Source of the DNA: Rhinopomastus cyanomelas
Taxonomy: Eukaryota > Chordata > Aves > Bucerotiformes > Rhinopomastidae
Direction of reading: 5' to 3'
Length of the DNA stretch: 64,000 nucleotides
Assembly (NCBI GenBank): GCA_013400115.1
Contig: VXBP01008587.1
Coordinates: 270,784-334,783 of the forward strand
Of this stretch, positions 54,448 to 64,000 are shown piece after piece. A program made the position numbers and the translations under genes. The notes beneath the pieces were generated by a model that was given only the letters and a program-made list of their open reading frames with translations, ran no database searches and was not told the origin of the DNA. How positions within the stretch are numbered: position 1 is the first letter of the stretch; every line of letters begins with the position of its first letter.

Positions 54448-54509
54448 GTGGGATTGGACTAGATGATCTTTCGAGGTCCCTTCCAATTCCTAATGATTCT
54501 ATGATTCTA
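54448..54509 (+). mobile_element. CR1 tail-only copy
   Basis: GTGGGATTGGACTAGATGAT to octamers, ending GATTCTAAGT. An AAAT microsatellite follows. Confidence 0.88.
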
Positions 54510-54530
54510 AGTAAATAAATAAATAAGCAA

Positions 54531-54601
54531 GCTGCAGCAGGGGGATTGGACTAGATGATCTTTCAAGGTCCCTTCCAATCCCTAATGTTCCTATGATTCT
54601 A
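54531..54601 (+). mobile_element. CR1 tail-only copy
   Basis: GCTGCAGCAGGGGGATTGGA to octamer, again ending GATTCTAAGT. Both this copy and the preceding one end in the same 10 bases, suggesting a tandem event. Confidence 0.88.
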
Positions 54602-56384
54602 AGTCGTTGTGTCCTGCAAAAGCTGAGTGATGCTGCACCCTGACATGCTAGCACCATGCTGCGGATGCAGTCCAGCTGGTCAATCCATCCTAGTGTAAAA
54701 CCATAATCACGATAACTCACAATTACCATTTTTAACTAAGATGGACTTTAAAAATCTCTTTGCAGCTAAGAAGCAGACATTGGTATTTACCATGGAGTCC
54801 ATTCAGGTTGCATTCCATCCCATCTTTTCTTGTCAATCAATGCCTAATGCACTGTGGGTCTAATTATACACACACAATGTAATTATAGCACAAGCAGAAA
54901 TTCTCCTACTGAATGCAACGACGCCACAGACATTAGTAGAGGAATGAAAAGATGCTGTGCAGAGTTATGCACAGTGATTCTTATCTAAACAAAGAACTGA
55001 AAGGCCACGTGAAGATGGAGCACAACAAAAGCGATTGGGATGTCATTTTTTGGTGCTGGTTACGAGATCGCGTGCCGACTGCCTTACAAGGCGCTCCAAA
55101 TACAAAGAACACCGTGTGATGGTGCTGATTGAAGGGATGTATTTCTGTTATTGATTTAACCTGTTTAAATCACATTATTGTTTTCAGGGAAAGTGCATAA
55201 TGCTTTTTAGATGAGTGACATGTTTTCTTTTTAGCTTTGGTACTCTGCAGAAGGAAATATAAAGCAGACAGAGCATCAGATCCTGGAAGCACATGCGTGA
55301 GCTGTTATCAGTCACCTAGCTCATACTTGTCTCATTAACGTGGTTTCAGAAGAAGGTCAGATCTGTAGCAGATGTATTGCTGGGGTGACAACAGGAACAT
55401 CAGCACTGGTGCATATCACTCACAGAAGCAAAACCTCTCTGCTTGGACCATTTATGCCCAGTCAGGACACCATCACAATGAGTGGTGATGCTCAGTCTCA
55501 CAGATGTGCACAGAAAAGAACTGCCATCAGCACACTCCAGACTACATAACAGGCTCCCTCGAATGCAAACAAAGGAGGCATTTTTGACAAAGAGAAAGGG
55601 AAAAACACGTTCCCTAAGTGGGTCACACCTCATAGAAAGAAACCTGTACGACAGGCGCGTTTCCACACCATGGACAACAACAAAATCTATGCAGTACTAG
55701 CTGCAAGACCCAGTCTGAGTTTCTAAATGTCAGTATCACCGTGTAAGCTACGTGTCTGGACCCCTGTTATGGACAGCTGGATGTGAGTTGATGCAAGCAA
55801 AAGGGCTGTACACTGGACCACATACAATTAGCTGCTTTAGGGTGACTTTGAGAGCCCCTCACAACCTCTTACTTGAATCACCTAGACTAAAGCTCTGTCC
55901 CAAGTCCTAAGTCACGAGTTGGTGCTTCCATTTAGAAACCTAAATTCAAAGTTTTAGAATCTAAACCTGAGCATAAGCTCTAGGCTGCATTTCTAACTCT
56001 GAGAACAGATTATATTCCTTATAATCCAAATTGAAATTAGGGAGATGAGAATATGTGGTAACAATTTCACTTGGGGAGTCACAGGCACTTGCTACATCTG
56101 AAAGCCAAGTGAAGTAGGGTTTTAACTTGTTTCAGAATAATTTAGGACTACTCCTCTAAGTCTTTCATGAAACCAGTCTTTCTGTCTCTAGAAGGCAGCC
56201 AAACCATATTATTTCTGAGTTTTAAAAAGGCCAAATTTGAGTGAGTTTATTGTCAGTCTTTCATTTTGCTTTCTAAGAGCTTTAAAATGGTTCTTGTGTT
56301 TTCCTGGCAATTCTCAGGTCTTCCCTTTTTATCTAAACACAGGATTCTGTTAGCAGGGATCTTAGCTATGTCCCATTTGACACT
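54602..56384. other. Unique non-coding DNA
   Basis: Some CpGs occur at 55060-55105 (ACGAGATCGCGTGCCGACTG), which would fit a conserved element. The overlapping frames of 69-88 codons near 55340-55700 have no domain. Confidence 0.45.
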
Positions 56385-56725
56385 CAAGGAGTGTTTGAGA
56401 GAGCTGGGACAGTTCAGCCTGGGATGGTGCTTGGGTTGAGTAAAGGAGGTGGATCCAGTGGTATCTAGTGGTAGAACAAGAGGCAAAGGGCAAAAAGTGA
56501 AACATGGGAAATTCCCCTCAAACAAAAGAAGAAGCTCTTTTTCCAGTGAAGGTGGTCAAACACTCGGGGCAAGTTGCTCAGAGATGCTGCAGTGTCTCCA
56601 TCCTTAGAACCCTGGCTGGACATAGCCCTGCGGATGTGTTCCAGCTTACCCTGCTGTGAGCATGGGGTTAGACCAGATGATCTCTGGAGGTACCTTCCAA
56701 GCATCAGCCGTTCTGTCAGCTGGTG
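56385..56725 (+). mobile_element. CR1 3' region (another old family)
   Basis: GAGAGAGCTGGGACAGTTCA, TAGAACAAGAGGCAAAGGGC, AAACATGGGAAATTCCCCTC, CAGTGAAGGTGGTCAAACAC, the hairpin-like CCCTGCTGTGAGCATGGGG, and GATGATCTCTGGAGGTACCT. The tail resembles CR1 families with GATCTCCAGAGGTCCC and is clearly diverged. The ORF2 frame is broken. Confidence 0.85.
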
Positions 56726-57192
56726 ATTTCTTGGGTCCATGTGCAGAAGACTGAGAAGCAATAAAATAATTCTAACAACTTTGCCAACCTTCTGAAAACA
56801 CTGGAATCATTATTTCTGCTTATTCTGTGAGACTTTCAGCACTTTGCTGTGCGTGTTTAGCGTAAACACAGCAACTTTTGATCTTGCTAAATGCAAATCA
56901 AAGTTTAAAGCACTGGTACCTTTGATACTCAACATCTATTTTTGTTTACCTCTTCAAGTTTTAATTTCTTACTTCTTTTATATATATATGTTTGTCAGTA
57001 ATTTTCAAAAAGGGTGTTTCAGATGAGAAAGTGAACCCTGTGCGTGTCACAGCTGCCAGCAGAGGTAAGTGACTGGTGAGGGGAAATAATCCATCAGCAA
57101 AATAGCCTTAATCTACAGGTTTAATGGGGTTAACCCATCAACTAAGCACACTTGGTCAGCTGTGATCCCTTACAGCCCAGCCACGCACAGCG
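56726..57192. other. Unique non-coding DNA
   Basis: A short TATATATATATG run occurs at 56979-56990. Nothing else was recognised. Confidence 0.5.
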
Positions 57193-57800
57193 AATCACAG
57201 AGTTGCTTTGGGCAGAAGACACCTTTAAGATCACAGAATCACTAGTGATTGGAAGGGACCTTGGAAGATCATCTAGTCCAATCCCCCTGCCACAGCAGGA
57301 TCACCTAGATCAAGTCAAACAGGAACACATCCAAGTGGATCTTAAATGTCTCCAGTGAAGGAGACTCCACAACCACCCCGAGCAGCCTGTTTCAGTGCTC
57401 TGTCAACCTCACTGTGAAGAAGTTCCTTCTCATATTGATGTGGAACCTCCATCAGGTCCAGCCATTGACTCATCACTGCCAGCCACCACTAAATCATATC
57501 CCTTGGCACTATGTCTACATGGCTTTTAAATACCTCCAGAGCTGGTAACTTCACCACCTCTCTGGGTAGCCTATTCCAATGTTTGATAATCCTTTCAGTG
57601 AAGAAATTCTTCCCAATACTAGCATAATGTGAAGCTGTTTCCTCTTGTAACTTGCTACCTGGGAGACGAGACCAACCCACACCTCTCTGTGACCTCTTGT
57701 CAGGTAGCTGTAGGGAGCAGTAAAGTCTCCCCAAGCCTCCTGTTCTTCACAGCTCTGAGCAGCAGCTGGGCTGCACTCCCTTCTCTCTGCTCTTTTTTAT
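57193..57800 (-). mobile_element. CR1 (old type) interrupted by a young CR1
   Basis: The outer minus element: tail 57193-57231 (AATCACAGAGTTGCTTTGGG, ACACCTTTAAGATCA) and body 57452 to about 57800 (GGTCCAGCCATTGACTCATC, GGCTTTTAAATACCTCCAGA, AGCCTATTCCAATGTTTGAT). The frame 57489-57734 keeps a little ORF2 sense (RIIKHWNRLPREVVKLP). ATCA at both edges may be a short target duplication. Confidence 0.85.
57232..57451 (-). mobile_element. CR1 3' region (young type), inner copy
   Basis: CAGAATCACTAGTGATTGGA through hairpin and ORF2 end to GATGTGGAACCTCC. Same orientation as its host, about 220 bp. Confidence 0.93.
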
Positions 57801-58896
57801 ATCCCCAGCTCTCTGTTTCCTCTGAGGCTGTGCAGCATCTATTACCTTGGTGCACCTTGAGGCAAGTCCCCGGGCAGTACTTGGTCCCGCTGAGCCATCA
57901 CTGATGGCCCCTCTGTCAGCTGCACAAAGCAAGGCTTATGTCGCGGTCACTTGCTGCACGTATTGAAACATGGCTTTGAAAATCTGGACCTGTGTTTTCA
58001 AAGAGAGACAAATTTCTATGTACAGCTGAAGCAAGACTCAGAGATCAATGGAGCCTCTCTCAGCTGATGCAAAAAAAAGGCTGTGTAGACCTTAGAATAA
58101 TCAAAGAGTTAATCTAGTTTCATTCCTCCATGACTAAGTCTCACTGGTAGGCTTTTATTATGTTAATTCTCCCAACTTGCCAAGCAAAAAGCTCAGTAAA
58201 CTGAAAGTAACCGAAGGGGCTGATTTGGTAGAGACAGAAATGGACTGTGTCTTTTGAAGTGTTCCAGGAGCAAATGTGTTCAGAGCACCTCAGTCTCAAG
58301 CGAGTTACCAAAGGTTATTCCTTCTCAAGTGAGATAAATTCATACCTGTCACGTTGTCGGGATCCTCTGTGTGATCACCGGGGCCTCAAATAATTTATTT
58401 TGTTCCCCCAGTGAACGTTCAATATTTTCATGTGTCCAAATTGAGTAGCATTTCTTGTGTCTGCAAGTGAACGAGCGCATTTTCCTTTCATCTCGCCTTC
58501 CACATTTACCGGGCTGGCTCCGAGAAGATAATTAATACATTCAGGCTGGCTGACCCGGACCGTAGTTAAACACAGTCTCCCAGTGCAAACAGCCTGCAGC
58601 CTCCATGCGGAAGATGCTAGATGTGTAAACAGAGTCTTTTTAGTAAAGTCCTACAGCTGTCACTGATTTAAAGTGAAAATGGGGGAGTAAAATGTTATTT
58701 CAAACCACGTTAAAGCCTGCTTAGCCCTTGAATGCTTTTCCAGTGCACGAGCTCTCACATGTGCAAAAAAAAGGGTATGTGAGCCCCAAAAGTTTCCTTC
58801 TCCACGTCGGTACTGGATCTATGGTCACAGCCCCTGCACATCTGGATTTCTGTAAAACAATATTCATTTTTCACATTTCTAACTGCGTGGCATTAA
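57801..58896. other. Unique non-coding DNA with CpG-bearing segment
   Basis: 58350-58565 has several CpGs amid otherwise plain DNA (CACGTTGTCGGGATCC, AACGAGCGCATTTTCC, TGACCCGGACCGTAGTTAAA) and lacks repeats, so it may be conserved. No exon was recognised. Confidence 0.35.
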
Positions 58897-58945
58897 AGGT
58901 TCTTTTGAGGTCCCTTCCATTCCTAAGGTTCTGTGATTCTATGAC
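58897..58945 (+). mobile_element. CR1 tail-only remnant
   Basis: AAGGTTCTTTTGAGGTCCCT, TCCATTCCTAAGGTTCTGTG and octamers. About 49 bp. Confidence 0.85.
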
Positions 58946-58981
58946 TACTTTTGGAAAGAAAGGGGGAAACAAGTCCCACAT

Positions 58982-59125
58982 TCTCCTTCACTGGAGAGGT
59001 TTAGGACCTGCCTGGATGTGTTCCTGTGCGACTTGGTCTAGGAGATCCTGCTGTGACAGAGGGATTGGACTGGATGGTCATTCCAGGTCCCTTCCAATCC
59101 CTGATGATTCTATGATTCTATTATA
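58982..59125 (+). mobile_element. CR1 3' fragment (young type)
   Basis: TCTCCTTCACTGGAGAGGTT, GGATGTGTTCCTGTGCGACT, hairpin (CCTGCTGTGACAGAG, mutated), tail and octamers. The 202-codon frame 58728-59336 runs through both CR1 pieces and is not a gene. Confidence 0.92.
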
Positions 59126-59745
59126 TTTTTCACACTCTATGCAAACTGAGCTGACGTTAAAAAATGGAACACAGTTCTCAAATATTAATTCTGTTTTGTT
59201 ACTTGTCCAAAATGCAGCCAACATGTTATCTACTCCTTTGATGGTCTCTGATTCGCGATGGGGAATAACTCATCAAGGAGGGTTCCAAATAATGAAATAT
59301 TCAATCAAAGCAAAAATAAAACATTCAGTCTTCTAACAATGAAAGATTGAAGTGGTCCATGTTTGTTCTTTGAATAAGATTATATTGCTCCTTTGGATAA
59401 CATAATATATGTATTTTATATATATATATAAAAATCTAACATATATATATTACANGAGAGAGACAGAAAGTATTTTCTGAGCTTCAGAGCTCTCTAATAT
59501 TACTCAGGTCATTACCGTAAAACTTACACAAAGCTGAAGTATTGGACCCTGCTGAGTGGAGGAACTGGCCCAATGGGGTCACATCAGAATGTGGCAGCAT
59601 ATGCATATTGCATAAATACAAATAAAATAGATCACAAGGTCCTCAGCAAATGACAGCCAGTTTAACTCTTAAAGGGCTCGGGCTTCCAGCCCCTTTGGAA
59701 ATTACGAAATGAAGAATAACAAAAAAACAACCCCCCATTATTACC
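59126..59745. other. AT-rich DNA with a single-N join
   Basis: A TATATA microsatellite lies at 59404-59454 and a single N at 59455. The surrounding sequence has no recognised feature. Confidence 0.6.
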
Positions 59746-60089
59746 CAAGCACAAGTGGTGTAAGATCATTTATCTTGATGGATGTCACCTTAGAGCACAT
59801 ATTATCCCTATCTCTCAAAGTGTTTTTTCCCCCTTATTTCATCTCTGACATTCATTGTAAATTTAATGATCCACATACGATTTGCTGGTGTCTCAGGCTG
59901 GTGTTTTGAATCATGAAACTAGTGCTAAATTTATGGCACTGCAGTACCACTTAGTGAATCATTAAGCAGTACAGTGGTTTTAATGATTTGGATCATACTG
60001 GACCTCATCACTGTATAATGAGATTCCATTTAGTGTAAATTTTATGTAAAAATTCAATTTGCAAACCAACAACATGAAACTACAACATT
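59746..60089. repeat. 344-bp direct duplication, first copy
   Basis: From CAAGCACAAGTGGTGTAAGA to AACTACAACATT. It appears identical over its whole length to 60350-60693. A single N follows at 60090. Exact identity plus N-bounded edges point to an unresolved contig overlap. Confidence 0.95.
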
Positions 60090-60090
60090 N

Positions 60091-60348
60091 TAGATAAAAT
60101 ATAATATTATCATCATAATAATACATAATACATATAAATTATATTATATAATGCATAATACTATATATAGTATTATATATAATGTAATATATAAGATATA
60201 TTATTACATTATTAGATAAAATATATTATATATGTAATATATTATATAATGTGCATTGTATTATATATTATACATATATACTATACGTTATATAGTATAT
60301 AATTATAATATTTCATTATATGATATATAATTAAATCATGTATATTAT
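60091..60348. repeat. AT-only low-complexity island between two Ns
   Basis: About 258 bp of TATAAT/ATTATA words with many short palindromes, flanked by single Ns at 60090 and 60349. It is probably a separate AT-rich contig placed between two overlapping contigs. Confidence 0.9.
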
Positions 60349-60349
60349 N

Positions 60350-60693
60350 CAAGCACAAGTGGTGTAAGATCATTTATCTTGATGGATGTCACCTTAGAGC
60401 ACATATTATCCCTATCTCTCAAAGTGTTTTTTCCCCCTTATTTCATCTCTGACATTCATTGTAAATTTAATGATCCACATACGATTTGCTGGTGTCTCAG
60501 GCTGGTGTTTTGAATCATGAAACTAGTGCTAAATTTATGGCACTGCAGTACCACTTAGTGAATCATTAAGCAGTACAGTGGTTTTAATGATTTGGATCAT
60601 ACTGGACCTCATCACTGTATAATGAGATTCCATTTAGTGTAAATTTTATGTAAAAATTCAATTTGCAAACCAACAACATGAAACTACAACATT
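60350..60693. repeat. 344-bp direct duplication, second copy
   Basis: Same sequence as 59746-60089, offset 604 bp. After it the sequence continues as TTTTCTATCCTGACG, which is presumably the true continuation of the first copy. Confidence 0.95.
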
Positions 60694-61711
60694 TTTTCTA
60701 TCCTGACGTTGTATTTATTTATAGTGATTTCCAGCAGTGTTTCACATGGGGGGAAAGTGCTGCCTCATTAGAAATATCATCTTTACAGAAAGCTCCACGT
60801 TACTGAGAAAGATGTGCTTTGGGACTGGTATTTTCACACAAATCTATTCTTGAATGCAAACCTCTAGAGGAGGTCAGATATGGTTGTTCTTGGATATGGA
60901 TTAGACTGCAATTTACCGGCCAAGCAGTTAGAGAAGTGATCATTCCAAGGGCTGCCAAACACACATCCATCCATGCCAAACATCCACCATCACAACGACC
61001 CTAACAAAGCCTCCAAGAAATGCTTCCTTGGAGAAGTGTAGACACTTTTCTTCCTGGCAACCCAACACAGAGACCCATCCCCAGGCACAAAATGGAGAAT
61101 CTTGTTGATCTTATCATTCAGATTTTAAAATACCTGATCAGGGAATTTTTTTTCTGCTCCAACAGTTTTAATTTTGCAAGCCACTGGACCTTCATGTGAG
61201 CTAATCTTTCCACCTATTTTGTACACGCGTGGGGGGACTCGAAGAAGGCTTTTGGTGGTGTTTAAAATGAGGAGTTTGTGTGCACGCACGGCAGTTACTG
61301 ACATTTCATAAAGTTCATGTGGCTGATCTGTTTGTCTCAAACGTCTGCGCCAGGGCACTAAAGATCAGAAAATCACTTTGAAAACAGAGCCTGAATGAGA
61401 CACCAGGTTCATACAGGAGTGGGTCCATTTTAATAGCTCCATTTTTTTCTTTATTGCCTTGTACTTCAAAGAGGCTTGACCATAAGTGGTTTCCATTTTC
61501 CTCCTCTTTTGCACTAATAAAGTCAGTGCTAAAGATATTCTGCCATGGAGAGCAAATACATCCTCTCTTATACCATGTGAAGAAACTACAGGAACAGTTG
61601 CATTACAAGAAATTTTATATATATATATATATTTCCATGCTTTTTATATATTTTTTTACATTTTCATATATGAATATATATAAATTTATATATTTATAAA
61701 TGTATATATAN
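60694..61711. other. Unique non-coding DNA ending in TA microsatellite
   Basis: 61612-61710 is TATATA-rich, ending in a single N at 61711. No gene recognised. Confidence 0.55.
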
Positions 61712-62066
61712 AGAGGATGGAGCCAGGCCCTTCTCAATGTCATCTTGGACTTGATGATCTCTTGGGTCCCTTCCAACCCCTAACATCCTATGATCCTATG
61801 ATCTAGTGATAGGACGAGAGGCAAAGGATGTGAGCTGGAACATAGGAGGTTCCATATAAATATGAGAAGGAACTTCTTCACAGTGAGGGTGACAGAGCCC
61901 TGGAACAGGCTGCCCAGGGAGGTTGTGGAGTCTCCTTCACTGGAGACGTTTAAGACCCACCTGGATGTGTTCCTGTGTGACTGGGTCTAGGTGATCCTGC
62001 TGTGTCAGGGGGATTGGACTGGATGCTCTTTTGAGGTCCCTTCCAATCCCTAATGATTCTATGATA
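61712..62066 (+). mobile_element. CR1 3' region (young type) with an inserted CR1 tail
   Basis: Outer parts: 61712-61745 (AGAGGATGGAGCCAGGCCCT to TGTCATCT) and 61801-62066 (TCTAGTGATAGGACGAGAGG through the ORF2 end, hairpin and tail to one octamer). The insert at 61746-61800 (TGGACTTGATGATCTCTTGG, GTCCCTTCCAACCCCTAACA, octamers with CCTATGAT) is another CR1 tail in the same orientation. ATCT occurs at both edges. Confidence 0.9.
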
Positions 62067-62354
62067 ACTCAGTTTTTTCAAATAATTAAAAGTCTTGTCA
62101 GAAATGTTTGACTGTAGAAAACTTTCCAGACCTCTGCAAGAATGTTAATGCACTTTCAGCATAAAGAGTTATTGCACATTGCAGAGATTTGAGGTGGGGG
62201 GAAATGGTTGTGCTCTCATTTTTATCAAAAGCTGTGCTCTTGGCAATTTTCCTAGAAGACCAAACTGACAACAGAAGCCTCCTGTGTTGAAATAGTTGAA
62301 AAACATTTGCCACAAATGAAATGAAGGCAAGGAATTTCATGCTTTGCTTTGAAA
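62067..62354. other. Unique non-coding DNA
   Basis: Nothing recognised; just under 300 bp, lying between the nested CR1 and the hairpin. Confidence 0.5.
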
Positions 62355-62461
62355 TGCACCATATGTCCTCTAATACCTACGCTCAATAGGGTGCAAGTTT
62401 AATGACTTGCTTTTTGTGCCCCTGTTGTAATCAGGTATTAGAGGACATCTGGCATGGTGCA
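62355..62461. other. 107-nt hairpin (inverted repeat)
   Basis: Left arm TGCACCATATGTCCTCTAAT-ACCT (62355-62378) pairs with AGGTATTAGAGGACAT-(CTGGC)-ATGGTGCA (62433-62461), 24 paired positions with a 5-nt bulge. The loop contains a second stem (GCAAG/CTTGC with flanking AATAGGG and CCCCTGTT). It could be a small inverted-repeat transposon, an RNA hairpin or a simple palindrome. Confidence 0.85.
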
Positions 62462-62875
62462 GCCCCAGCAGTGAATTGTCTTATTTTGATGATTTTCTGC
62501 TGCAGGGACAATATTATTTCAGTGATGATATTGTTGAATTAATTCACTTGTTGATTTCTAGCTTTAAAACATGAGATTCCGTTCACATTATGCATATTTA
62601 TGGAATATCTACTCCAAGCATGCCACTAGTGCCAACAGGTGGATTATCAACAAAAAGAGAGCATAACCAGTTAAGAGAGCATCACGCTAGACACCACAGT
62701 GACTGTCACATTTACTGTGCTTCAAACTATCATGGTCAGACTGCAGCATCTATTGTTGAAGCAGTGGCTCGTTTCCATCTGAAACCTTCCCCTCTCATGT
62801 GCATTTCTGCTTCCCAAGCTGTGCATCCAGCCTCACAGAATTGCAATCAGTATGAGCTGAGAAGTTGGAACAAAA
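62462..62875. other. Unique non-coding DNA
   Basis: The 110-codon frame 62590-62922 ends in the neighbouring CR1 and shows no domain of its own. Confidence 0.5.
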
Positions 62876-62999
62876 CAACATTTAAGATCCACCTGGATGT
62901 GTTCCTGTGTGACTTGGTCTAGGTGATCCTGCTGTGGCAGGGGGATTGGACTGGATGATCTTTTGAGGTCCCTTCCAATCCCTAATGATTCTATGATTC
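62876..62999 (+). mobile_element. CR1 3' fragment (young type)
   Basis: CAACATTTAAGATCCACCTG, GGATGTGTTCCTGTGTGACT, hairpin, tail and octamers, with very few changes. Confidence 0.93.
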
Positions 63000-63282
63000 C
63001 AAGACACTACGTGAGTTTCAGCACCAAATCTTCAGACACAGGACTCTGGACATTAGGAATGTGGTGTGCCCTGGTCCTTTTGGATCCATAGTTTGTTTCT
63101 TCTTGCATTCATTCGATTGGCACAGCTACAGAACCCAAAGCTCAGCCTTGGTTTCTGTAATTTTAGTGCTTTAACAAGAAGGTTAGAAAATTTAAGATCT
63201 AGTTCTTCCAGTCAGAGGAAGTGCAGCTGGTACTGTCTTTCTTCACCTGATGTGTAATCCCCAATTCTCAAGTCTCTGAATC
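63000..63282. other. Unique non-coding DNA
   Basis: No recognised feature was seen on either strand. Confidence 0.5.
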
Positions 63283-63370
63283 ATCACAGAATCACAGAAC
63301 ATCAGAGATTGGAAGGGACCTCAAAAGATCATCTAGTTCAATCCCCCAGCCAGAGCAGGATCACCTAGAT
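63283..63370 (-). mobile_element. CR1 tail-only copy
   Basis: ATCACAGAATCACAGAACAT, tail, hairpin (CCAGCCAGAGCAGG), ends at GATCACCTAGA. Confidence 0.92.
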
Positions 63371-63632
63371 GTCACAGTATCTTCTCTCTTTATCAGTGAG
63401 TCTGCCTGAGCTCAGGAATTTTTCATTCTTTATTTTAGGAATCTGTGGTTGTCTGGTACAGAGATGACTTAGTCCTGTAGGAAAAACCACCTTTTTCAGA
63501 CATAAATCCCTCACTATATATGGAAAAGTTATTCAAAAGCATAAATAAAAAAATCTCAGGACTATAAAAAGAGATAAAATGATTTGATAAAGTCACATCA
63601 GACTGTTCTATAAACCTTCACTGCTGTCGTAG
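63371..63632. other. Unique non-coding DNA
   Basis: No recognised feature lies between the two CR1 tails. Confidence 0.5.
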
Positions 63633-63726
63633 TGTCACAGAGTCATTAGGGATCGGAAGGGACCTCGGAAGTTCATCTAGTCCAGTCCCCCTGCCACAGC
63701 AGGATCACCCAGACCAAGTCACACAT
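63633..63726 (-). mobile_element. CR1 tail-only copy
   Basis: TCACAGAGTCATTAGGGATC, tail, hairpin (CCTGCCACAGCAGG), ends at ACCAAGTCACACA. It is truncated near the same place as the composite junctions but continues into unique DNA. Confidence 0.92.
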
Positions 63727-64000
63727 CACTAACTAGTGGTTGGGACTTTGCTAAAGACGATGCACAAGGACCAAGTCTGTGATTTGAAGTTTGTTTTTAA
63801 TGCCTGGTAACAGACCAGACAACCAAGTGCTGCAGTTCTTCAGGCAAGATGCCTTTGCCGTGTGTTTTGGAGGACATATGGTATCTCAGTAATGCACATT
63901 GCACCAGCCCCCTAAAGAGATTAGAACATTACTTCTTGCGTGACAAAAGCTGACAACACTCTGTTTCCTTGGCTGTAATCTGTTACAACACACAGCAGTG
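63727..64000. other. Unique non-coding DNA
   Basis: No recognised feature up to the end of the window. Confidence 0.5.

Noticed and set aside
58728..59336. 202-codon open frame on the plus strand
   Set aside because: It runs through two CR1 tails in a non-ORF2 frame, so it cannot be a host gene.
59746..60693. Long direct repeats flanking an AT-rich core, read as LTRs of a retroelement
   Set aside because: No TG...CA ends, no primer-binding site, no target duplication; the Ns at the inner edges indicate an assembly join instead.

Overview
The window is vertebrate nuclear DNA, almost certainly from a bird. It is dominated by short, 5'-truncated CR1 LINE copies. In sense orientation these end in a conserved tail (ATGATCTTTCGAGGTCCCTT, a little more, then ATTCTRTG octamers). 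I count about 70 CR1 pieces in both orientations; a hand tally gives roughly 13 kb, about a fifth of the window. That is high for a bird and recalls the CR1-rich genomes of woodpeckers and relatives (Piciformes), but the lineage is an inference. I found no convincing host protein-coding exon, rRNA or functional tRNA gene, and no CRISPR array or other prokaryotic feature. The longest open frames are either CR1 ORF2 C-terminal remnants or unrecognised frames consistent with chance. The region reads as intergenic or deep intronic DNA.

Two age layers of CR1 are visible. A 'young-type' family has the tail above and a CCTGC-TGTG-GCAGG hairpin about 70-90 nt from its 3' end. Several 'old-type' families have tails such as GGTCTTTTCCAACCTGAATG or ACCCTGACTGATTCTATG and are often interrupted by young copies. 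Below these lie a decayed reverse-transcriptase fragment of a more ancient LINE (30.76-31.19 kb), a CR1 RT fragment (25.5-25.8 kb) and a MIR-like relic near 1.45 kb.

Layout: 0-10 kb, unique DNA with inverted CR1 pairs and a 78-bp tandem duplication. 10-15 kb, a run of eight + strand CR1 copies led by a 625-bp copy with a 189-codon open frame. 16-26 kb, two composite CR1 copies, the longest CR1 (about 710 bp) and a CR1 RT fragment next to a GA-rich assembly gap. 27-31 kb, an AT-rich possibly regulatory block, a tandem array of CR1 3' ends, an 80-bp minisatellite and the ancient LINE. 34-43 kb, long old CR1s and two more composite CR1s. 45-58 kb, nested CR1s and, at 49.28-49.45 kb, a tRNA-headed, CR1-tailed SINE with a target-site duplication. 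59-62 kb, AT-rich DNA with single-N joins and a 344-bp exact duplication that is probably an assembly error. 62.4 kb, a 107-nt hairpin.

The most interesting theme is parasitism of the CR1 machinery by 3' tail capture. One element fuses a tRNA-Lys-like promoter to a CR1 tail. Four loci show an old CR1 family with the young CR1 tail joined at the same (three exact, one disturbed) breakpoint. Either could be a mobile family using the young CR1 reverse transcriptase in trans; copy counts in the whole genome would decide.
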